A stretch of DNA of 64,000 bases, taken from Serripes groenlandicus. Its lineage: Eukaryota > Mollusca > Bivalvia > Cardiida > Cardiidae. The position numbers and the translations under genes are program-made. Location of the stretch: positions 72,208,723 to 72,272,722 of the forward strand of contig JASEVX010000008.1 in assembly GCA_031761405.1 (NCBI GenBank), read 5' to 3'. The notes below the pieces were generated by a model. It did not search any database. It was not told the origin of the DNA and worked only from the letters and a program-made list of their open reading frames with translations. This document shows, piece after piece, positions 56,056-64,000 of this stretch (its first letter is position 1; every line of letters begins with the position of its first letter).

Positions 56056-56263
56056 TTAACCATTTCCAAATTGCACACGCCTTTAGAATTATCTGCAACA
56101 GATGACTTTTGAAATCATTGTGGCAAATGGAAAAATTCCTGATGTTGCCACATTGTTTTCAATTCTATCAATACGTATAAATGTAACTTCATTTAGTGAT
56201 ATTGTATATTGTATGTTTTCAAAGTCATTTGCTACAAGTTTGTTGTATGTGGGAAAGGCCTAA
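56056..56263. mobile_element. TTAA-type MITE, complete copy (208 bp)
   Basis: TTAACCATTTCCAAATTGCA at the left, ATCTGCAACAGATGACTTTT and GAAATCATTGTGGCAAATGG, then GATGTTGCCACATTGTTTTC and GTTGTATGTGGGAAAGGCCTAA at the right. The two halves are complementary over the AAACATTGTGGCAAA/TTGCCACATTGTTT segment. Confidence 0.8.
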
Positions 56264-56520
56264 GTAGCTCCATATTTAAATTTGTATAATAGCATAACAA
56301 ATAATAAATGATTGATTTTTTTTTTTTTTTTTTGTATGGATATTTTGTTCACCTTATTTTAGTTTTACTTGTTGAGTAACTAGGAAATGTGTTTTCACAA
56401 AAGGCACCCCAACATTATCGCTGTGACTAAGGATCGAATCTTAAACGACTGGTCATCAAATAACACTTGACCACGACGGAGCCCTTTACCCTTATCCACA
56501 TACAAATGGAAAATCATTTC

Positions 56521-56903
<383 letters not shown>

Positions 56904-56918
56904 CACACAGGCATAGAA

Positions 56919-57140
56919 TGAATGTATATTTTTTATGGCGCATCGACAGCTAAGGTAATTTAGCGCGCAATTAAATTTAATTATCCATGATCCCTGGGTA
57001 AACAAACCAGTACTAGGCTAGAAAATGTGCATTGCCCAAGGGCACACAACCATGACCGTAGTGCCGCGATTGGGGATCAAACCCCGTGACACCCGGTTTC
57101 GAAATCCCCGACGCTAACCACTCGACCACAGCGGATTCCT
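56919..57140 (-). mobile_element. complete tRNA-derived SINE with 15-bp TSD
   Basis: CACACAGGCATAGAA flanks the element on both sides (56904-56918 and 57141-57155). Read on the minus strand it starts CCGCTGTGGTCGAGTGGTTA (A box TGGTCGAGTGG), has the B-box-like GGGTTTGATCCCC, then the body with CTAGTACTGGTTTG, and ends in GCGCCATAAAAAATATACAT. The head resembles a tRNA-Ser. It is inserted into the GA microsatellite. Confidence 0.85.
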
Positions 57141-57159
57141 CACACAGGCATAGAAAGCG

Positions 57160-57378
57160 ACAGAGAGAGAGGAGGTAAGGAGGGAGAAATAGAGGGAGAG
57201 AGGGAGAGAGATAGAGAAAAACAGAGAGACAGAGAGACAGAGAGAAAGATTAAGAGAGAGAGAAGTGAGACAAAAGGATATTTGAGGGAGAGCGAGATTG
57301 AGAAAGAGATAGAGACAGAGAGAGAGAGAGAGACAGAGAGGGAGAGAGAGAGACAGAGAAAGAGAGAGAGAGACAAAC

Positions 57379-57447
<69 letters not shown>

Positions 57448-57460
57448 GAGAGAGAGAATG
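57160..57460. repeat. (GA)n microsatellite, second part
   Basis: GAGAGA-rich DNA, nearly pure at 57382-57460. It continues the tract at 56525-56903 beyond the SINE insertion. Confidence 0.97.
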
Positions 57461-57944
57461 TTTGAGGAATTGTCTGCTTACACTATAACATCTTGAGAAC
57501 TACAATACAAATTTGATGCAAAACTAACTTAGTTATATTGTGAGAATAAAACTTCTTTTTGTGAACAATATTTACAAACAGTCTCTGATTAAAAGTAGTC
57601 CGAGTCATGTCTGTATCAGGAACTGGGTCTATACCATTAGAAGGCAGCTCTGGTGCTCCTTTTCCACAATGTAGTCACATTCTTATGCATCTGAGCAGTG
57701 CAGACAACCTTAATACAATATGGTAATTCTGAAAGTTACATATTTTCTTCATTTTCAACAATGGTCTATATATATTCAATATTTACGTTTCCATTTATCG
57801 AGTTTGTCCTGTCTATTGTCAAGAATGTCTAACTGCTTGTGTTTCTGCATTGTTGTCGTAGCAATAAACAACCATTAAACTTTATACCTGCTTGTGATAT
57901 CAGGGATTGTGCACGTTTTGCATATGTTTTGTATTTTGTTTGTT

Positions 57945-58190
57945 TCTTTTTCAATTGCGTTTAACATCGTTTTCAACAGTGAAACTCTGTTTTTTATCAG
58001 AGTATTTCACCAGTACTACCGGTAGTTTGTATCCGTCACCGATACATCAGTCGTAATGGTATCCCCTCTGAACCCTTAGAACCAAGAAGAGAAGTCATCG
58101 ATACTTATGTTCAAACTCTTTGGTTTGAACCGACCGGGCATTGAACTCCGGTCTCCTGCTCCCAAAGAGGTACATATGAACAGTACGGTA
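57945..58190 (-). mobile_element. tRNA-derived SINE, diverged copy
   Basis: GCGTTTAACATCGTTTTCAA and TTTCACCAGTACTACCGG match the SINE core; ACCGGAGTTCAATGCCCGG on the minus strand is the B-box region of the head near 58150. Confidence 0.55.
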
Positions 58191-58439
58191 TGCATTGTAC
58201 ATTTATACAATTTTCATCTGTAATGTTGGTATACTATTTATAACAAAATGAAGCACCATTCTGTGTACGCCGTTAATCTTTTTGAATTAAATGTTTAGTC
58301 ATTAATGCTTAGTAGATAAAATGTCTTATAACTTTTTTGACACATCTGGGCAGGTAAAAAAAAAGCCAAAAACAATGTCAACCAGAAGCAATTTGAGAAA
58401 AGAACTGCACGCTACAATACATCAGTACTTTGGCATCGT

Positions 58440-58665
58440 AAGTCTGGAATGTCCTGGATTTACCAGAGTATGATAATCTTATCTCAGCTTATAGCTGGAA
58501 TGTCCTGGATTTACCAGTGTATGACAATGTTATCTCAGCATATAACTGGAATGTCCTGGATTTACCGGGGTATGACGATGTAATCTCAGCGTATAGTTGG
58601 AATGTCCTGGATTTACCAGTGTATGACGATGTTATCTCAGCATATAGAGTGGAAATATTAAATGA
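58440..58665. repeat. 51-bp tandem repeat, 4 copies
   Basis: CTGGAATGTCCTGGATTTAC recurs every 50-51 bp (58444, 58495, 58545, 58596), followed by CAGTGTATGACGATGTTATC. The 17-codon period opens a short frame; not called as a gene. Confidence 0.93.
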
Positions 58666-58789
58666 TCATGTCAAACACTACAAGGTCAGAATAAAGGTTC
58701 AGATTATAAGCTTATCTTTCTTCGTAGGGTACTCAAATTATGCTTGCTCATCTGACTTATTAAACCGTGAGCACTGAAGTTGAACCTGT

Positions 58790-59040
58790 AGCAATACCTA
58801 GACATCAACATGAATAGCTACCTGTAGAAATATATAGACAACAGCATGGATTGCTGCCTGTATAAATACATAGACATCTGTATGAAATGCTATCTGTAGG
58901 AAAACCTAGAATTTAGCATGAACTGCTATCTGTATAAATACCTAGACATCAGCATGAATTGCTACCTGTCGAAATGCCTAGACATCAGCATGAGTTGCTA
59001 CCACCTGTAGTAATACCTACACATCAGCATGAACTGCTAG
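58790..59040. repeat. ~43-bp tandem repeat, about 6 copies
   Basis: ACCTAGACATCAGCATGAAT and TGCTACCTGTAGAAAT recur with 40-45 bp spacing. Confidence 0.85.
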
Positions 59041-59159
59041 CAAAGATTTCGGTCAAAGATGAGATATTTATGAGATATATGAGATTTTAAGATATTAGCT
59101 TAAAAACATGATAAATCTAACATAGTGAGACATTTGTATCAAACATTTAATAAAAATAA

Positions 59160-59480
59160 TGTATCTGTATAACGTGCATTTTCCATCGGGCGATTTGTCA
59201 TAGGTCATCAAAGAAATGATGTTCAGTATCATATTTTAAAATCGGACATGGACATGTGATAATGGGTCACCCAAGGATCATTACTAAATAATGATTTGAA
59301 AATCGGTCAGAGGTTTTCAGAGGAGAAGATACGGCAAAACAGCCTCGCCACCTGGTGGCAATGTTTGTCCATCAATCAACATGGCGTGTAGGGATATGAT
59401 GGAGGGTCACCAAGGATCATTTCATAATTGAAGAACTGACAACCGGTTTGGAAGAAGAAGAATGTTAACAAAAAATCATT
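59160..59480. repeat. bivalve-type dispersed repeat (same family as 3800-4760)
   Basis: GGCAAAACAGCCTCGCCACC, GGTGGCAATGTTTGTCCATC, AATCAACATGGCGTG and GGTCACCAAGGATCATTTC recur here in the order seen at 3800-4760. Confidence 0.65.
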
Positions 59481-59619
59481 ATTGTTACAGAGGGTTAAAT
59501 CCTGAAGCCGGACATAGTTTAAAAGTTTTAAGCGTTTTAATCATTGTTGTTGAAAGTCATTTAAAATGTAACATGTACTAAATGCAGATCAGATATCATT
59601 ATTATGAGTGCAATCTTAT

Positions 59620-59815
59620 CTCAGTGTATGTAACGATTCGATCTCAGTATGCAGTGTTTGTATATGATCTGATCAGTCTGAAGTGTTTGAAACGATCTGA
59701 TATCATGCATGTATTGTTTGTAACGATCTGACATCAGTCTGCAGTGTTTGTAACGATCTGATCTCCATACACAGTGTTTATAACGATCTGATTTCAGTAC
59801 GAAGTGTAATAATAA
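59620..59815. repeat. ~38-bp tandem repeat, 5 copies
   Basis: GTAACGATCTGATCTCAGTA and TGCAGTGTTTGTA alternate with 36-39 bp spacing. Confidence 0.88.
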
Positions 59816-59889
59816 TCCGTCTGCACTATTCAAGATTATTTATATTTAGAATTTTGGAATTTTGTAGGACGAAAGTAAGAGAGAAAGCT

Positions 59890-60040
59890 AACATACGAAT
59901 TTTGAAAACATTTGCTCATAATAAGCTTTTTTCATTTTTCCACAAATCTTTTACAATGCACTAATTAATTTTATTTCTAAAGATCTTCCAAAAGGGAAGA
60001 GTCAAAGTTGACTGCTGTAACTTTAATGTGTGGGAAAGGG
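59890..60040. mobile_element. TTAA-type MITE, diverged right half
   Basis: TTTGAAAACATTTGCTCATA, TTTTTCATTTTTCCACAA and TGTGTGGGAAAGGGGTTAAG. Confidence 0.55.
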
Positions 60041-60044
60041 GTTA

Positions 60045-61360
60045 AGAATGATCTCATTGTAAGGGTGGAGTATGAGTTGTATGTATTTATACAGTATTAC
60101 AACAAGTACTTGAAGAGAATAACTGATTGTTTAGATTGTTTAGACTAAAATTGGACCAAACTCTTCCTATTCAAACACCATGAATAGATCATACATTTCG
60201 TACTCCAATGAATACCGCAAGTAAGATCACATTATGTATTGATTGCGTTAAATCAGATAAATAAATTGCGAAACTAAATTTAACGCTGACGCCTGAATCA
60301 ATAAATAGGACAACTGCACTCAAATTTATGTAGGTACGGTACTCTGTTGAATATTTATTTAAAGGCTAACCTTAGTTTTGATATCAGAGGCCTTATTAAC
60401 TATTTCAACGACAATTGCAATGATGAGGTTTTTTTATATTGGCTCTTCTGGTTAATTACCTAAAAACTAATTTAACGTGTATACTGTGGTCGCAAAAAGA
60501 ATTTTATTATTCAAAGTATTTCGGGTAAGGATTTAAAGCGTAAAATGATCTCTTTATCTTGAACTCTTGCTATCTGCTGAATACACTGATCACTTCCGAG
60601 GATCTATAAAATCATTCAAGATGACACCACTTCTCCATTTGACTTTTGTCAGACGTATGAGACGGTTGGCCAGCCCGCGTCGCTACCAACGGAGCGATTA
60701 TTCTGTTCAAATGACCAAATAACGTAAGTGTTGAGAAAAATAGTCACGTTTTGACAAAGATGATATGCTAATTGTTTGTCTTCTTGTGGTTATTCTGAAG
60801 TTATGTATCCATATCTTTGGACATTCACGTGATATGTTGTAATTAAACCTTTAAAATAGATGCTATTTTGCCCTAATGAGAACCCATATCTGTCAGGTGT
60901 AAGAGTAGAAGTTCAAAACTTTGAAATAAGGAAATAACATATTTATAGTATTTAACTATTTCTGAAACTTCTTTAGACTATAGCAATAACCATCATTTAT
61001 CAATATTTAAACAGAAAATTATATGTCACTGAGCAAAATGTTCCGTTTTTGTTTTGTCTGAATATCTAAAAGATGTTAAAATATGAATACATATTAATTT
61101 ATTTTTCAAACATATCTTCAATTGTCGTTAAAGTATTCCAATATTTTCTAATTATTTTCAAAAGCATATGATACTATACTAGTTCTAGATTAACATTTAT
61201 ATACATGGATTTCAATATGTTCCTTTTTATCCAGCTTAATTATATAACCAAACATGGCTTGGGAGTCTCACAAAATAATTTAGTTCTTTATCTCAAACAA
61301 ATTTAATCCAATATGTTTTAATTTTTTTTGAAGCATTGTAAAAGGTCATAATGACTAAAC
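60045..61360. other. AT-rich stretch; one weak first-exon candidate
   Basis: Only 60600-60725 stands out. It is GC-richer, has an ATG at 60629 followed by about 32 codons to TAA, and a good plus-strand donor CAAATAACGTAAGTG just after. It could be a 5' exon of a plus-strand gene leaving the window or chance; no family is recognised. The rest shows no feature. Confidence 0.2.
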
Positions 61361-61904
61361 ATGTTTTAATTGACAACATAATCAGAAGAGTAACATCCAC
61401 TTCTCAGTTTATTACATCCTTAATGGAGATAATTCCTATTTTCATTTACACATTTACACGTTTCCAAAGTCGTCTGCTGAAGATTTGTTGTATGTGGGAA
61501 ATATTAGTCCCATGTACTCTAGCAGATCATACATCTGTAATGTTAGGTATGTTAGGTATGTTAGGTATGCTTATGAGTAACCCTGTTATACAACACATCT
61601 GCAGAAGACGAATTTGAAAACATCTTAACTATTTCAAATTATTTCAACTATCGTCTGCTTTTGCCTCAGATTACGTCTGCAATCGGGTTGTACGTCTGAT
61701 TTCATATTTGAAGTTGGAGCATGCTGTATATCTAGTTATACATTATAAATATGATAACTGGAAGTGTTTACAAATAATATAAAACCGTTCTTACATCCCC
61801 AATAAATTCATCATACATGTAAGTATGCCTAAAATGTATCAATCAACATGGTGCTCTGACCTCACAGCCCGATACTAACAAATAAGAAAAGATATTCTAC
61901 ACGA

Positions 61905-62115
61905 AACCTTTCCCACATACAACAAATCGGCAAAAGAGGAATTCAAAAACTACTACGAAAAAATATCGAAAACTTCTTGTTAAATACATTTGAAAACATT
62001 GTTGCAGAAGGAAAAATTGCTCACTATAGACATATATATTTCAAGTTTTGTCACAAAGTTTAAAAAAGTCATTTGCTGCAGTATCGTCAAAATACGTCTA
62101 TATGTGGGAAAGCAT
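61905..62115. mobile_element. TTAA-type MITE, near-complete copy
   Basis: AAACCTTTCCCACATACAAC, GGCAAAAGAGGAATTCAAAA, GAAAACATTGTTGCAGAAGG, AGTCATTTGCTGCAGTATCG and CGTCTATATGTGGGAAAGCA. Confidence 0.7.
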
Positions 62116-62259
62116 CCATACCATAGGAAAGACACAATAATGAAACAATATGCACCAAGAGGATTGTGATTGGGTTTACTCATAATGTTCTCCCTGTCCA
62201 ATAATCCAGTGAGAGATAATTAAATTCCATCAACTCTAAATTAACTAAAATGTATTGGG

Positions 62260-62482
62260 CTAACCCTTTCCAACATAAATAGATCTGCAGCAGACGACTT
62301 TCGAAACATATTTCCAAATATACGGAAACTCTATGCATGTAAGAACAATTATGGAAAAAAAGGAAGCATTGTGAAAAAGGAGAAATGATTCAATATGAGA
62401 CATTTCTCTTTTTGCTACATTGTTTTCAAAAGCAAAATACTTTAAAGGCATTAACAGGCGTTGATATGTGGGACAGAGTTAT
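62260..62482. mobile_element. TTAA-type MITE, complete copy (223 bp)
   Basis: CTAACCCTTTCCAACATAAA at the left, GATCTGCAGCAGACGACTTT, then GCATTGTGAAAAAGGAGAAATG facing CATTTCTCTTTTTGCTACAT, and GATATGTGGGACAGAGTTAT at the right. The two halves can pair. Confidence 0.75.
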
Positions 62483-62649
62483 ATAATTGGATCCAAAAGC
62501 TATGTAAACATATGAAACATGAGAGATGCTTGAAAATTAAGACAAAAAGTTAAAGGCGTCTGTTTTCCTACGTCCATACCGGATTTATTTCGGTCCATGA
62601 AATTAAAGTCTGATAACAGTAGTGATAACAGTAACCTACATGAATCGTT

Positions 62650-62722
62650 TTTCCCTATCTGTCTGTCTCTCGCTCGCTCTCTCACCCCTCTCTATCTCTA
62701 TCTCTCTGTCTCTCTCTCTCTA

Positions 62723-62805
<83 letters not shown>

Positions 62806-62895
62806 ATATCTCTCTCTCTCTCCCTCCCACTCGAACCCTCTTTCTCTGTCCCCCACTCTCTCTTTCTCTCTTCTTCACCACTCTCATCCTCACCA

Positions 62896-62928
<33 letters not shown>

Positions 62929-63320
62929 CCCCTTTCCCTCTAACCACTCTCTCTCTATATCTCTCTCTCCCTCCCTCTCACCCTCTATCTATGTCCCTCA
63001 CTCTCTCTTTCTCTCATAATCACCACTCTCTATCTCTCCCTTTCTCTCTCCCTCCCTCTTTCACTCTAACCACTCTCTCATTCTATCACTCTCTCCTTCT
63101 CTCTCTCTCTGTGAATATGTGTGTGAGTGTATTCTCTCTGCCCCTCCCCCTCTCTCTCTCCCTCTTTCTCTCTCCCCACTTTCTGTGAGTGTCTCTCTCA
63201 CCCTCTCTTTTTCGCTCTCTCTCACACTCTCTCTCACACTCTCTTTTTTTGCTCCCTCTCCCTGTCTCCCTCTCTTTCTCTCTTTCTCTCTCTCTCACTC
63301 TCTCACTCTCTCTCTCTCTA
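62650..63320. repeat. (CT)n microsatellite / polypyrimidine tract
   Basis: About 670 bp of CT-rich DNA, nearly pure CTCTCT at 62738-62795, elsewhere interrupted by CCC, TAT and CACT variants. All Ser-Leu frames here are repeat artefacts. Confidence 0.98.
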
Positions 63321-63324
63321 AATA

Positions 63325-64000
63325 AAAAAATAAACTGTAAATTTAAGCAGATTTAAAATTCTAATATGAAGAAAATGCATAATGGGCCACTATTCATTAC
63401 ATTATGAATGATTGCATCAAAAACATGGGCATGTCCTGTTGAATAAATTAAGTGCTTTAAGCATACAATTACATAAGATCATGATACGTTTCTTTGGACC
63501 AATATCCTATTCCATGCTTTCATGCAAAACGGTTGTAACTACATCGTTTCCCCTGAGCGTATATATTCCAATACTGTACGTTTAAGTTGTTGTAAAAAAA
63601 AGATCTAGTCGTTAGGAATAGAACCTACAACCAAATTATCACGTTACATTTAATGTACATTGTTTACAACTACAACTATAGTATTAACGGCTATTTTGTT
63701 TGAACATGTACTGCAACTGCCGTAAACAGTTTCTCAAATCACACATCAGTATAACAAGAGGTCAGAATGACCCTATATAGCTCACCTGCGTGAAGTTACC
63801 TTTTGACCAGATGCACATCAACAAACTTTGTAAAATATTTAATACAGGAAAATGCTATATTTAGATTTCCTGGTGATTGGATGAGAAAAGTAATCTCTAG
63901 AGTGATATGTTTATATCTTCGCTACAATGTGTTTAAAAGTTGTCTGTGTAACTGTTGTTTGCATTGTCTATAAATATAACCCGACAATCTTTAAATTGAA
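63325..64000. other. no gene recognised; possible end of a bivalve-type repeat
   Basis: AACAAGAGGTCAGAATGACC and CTATATAGCTCACCTGCGTG at about 63755-63795 resemble the edge of the dispersed 'gagctaaa' repeats. The rest is featureless AT-rich DNA. Confidence 0.35.

Noticed and set aside
57040..57140. tRNA-Ser gene
   Set aside because: A and B boxes are present, but the acceptor stem does not close and it is the head of a SINE with its own target duplication.
62597..63325. Ser-Leu rich ORFs up to 188 codons
   Set aside because: Direct translation of (CT)n microsatellite.

Overview
This window looks like intron-rich, repeat-laden nuclear DNA from an animal, most probably a bivalve mollusc (inference). 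It is AT-rich, has GT-AG introns, and carries tRNA-type SINEs with a core (5'-AGTACTGGT-3' / TTTAACG..GTTTTCAACA) that I associate with molluscan SINEs. It also holds dispersed blocks of the 'aagggccataattc...gacgccgacgc...gagctaaaa' and 'cggccatgtttttc...caaggatcattt' types that I know from bivalve genomes, and a wealth of minisatellites. No prokaryotic operon, rRNA operon or CRISPR array is visible.

The one substantial host gene is on the minus strand and reads from about 40.5 kb down to 8.35 kb. I assembled it by hand from eight short exons: 40434-40535, 35280-35532, 26454-26581, 25523-25591, 23288-23394, 22104-22155, 10310-10415 and 8353-8599. Every intron is GT-AG and every codon phase matches across every junction. 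The product is a compact cadherin-like membrane protein: the end of one extracellular repeat, two further cadherin repeats, one transmembrane helix and an 80-residue Asn/Thr-rich cytoplasmic tail. The 5' end (signal peptide, earlier repeats) was not found. Three in-frame stop codons lie in the first, seventh and eighth of these exons. Two of them can be bypassed by alternative AG acceptors that keep the frame; the third cannot. The locus is therefore either a young pseudogene or unusually spliced.

The introns of this gene are almost entirely repeats: an approximately 2-kb fold-back element with a 6-bp target duplication and 5S-rRNA-like SINE copies (intron 1); a 7.5-kb array of about 110 GC-rich 66-bp units (intron 2); about 20 tandem copies of an 80-bp unit that fuses the end of exon 4, its splice donor and the tip of a TTAA-type MITE (intron 4); a 34-bp array (intron 5); a small 64-bp donor-bearing repeat, 84-bp and 57-bp arrays, SINEs and GC-rich inverted segments (intron 6).

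Outside the gene. 0-2 kb: a decayed terminal exon followed at its stop codon by a 24-bp array. 2.36-3.76 kb: a complete 1401-bp DNA transposon with 75-bp inverted termini, a 5-bp target duplication and one ORF. 3.8-7.7 kb: degenerate bivalve-type repeats. 45.9-47.2 kb: the 3' end of a non-LTR retrotransposon. 47.8-55.6 kb: a satellite of about 160 copies of a 44-bp unit with about 1-kb higher-order structure, split by a 0.6-kb insertion. 56.5-57.5 and 62.65-63.3 kb: long (GA)n/(CT)n tracts, one carrying a complete SINE with a 15-bp target duplication. A TTAA-flanked, palindromic MITE family is scattered throughout, in perhaps 30 whole and broken copies.
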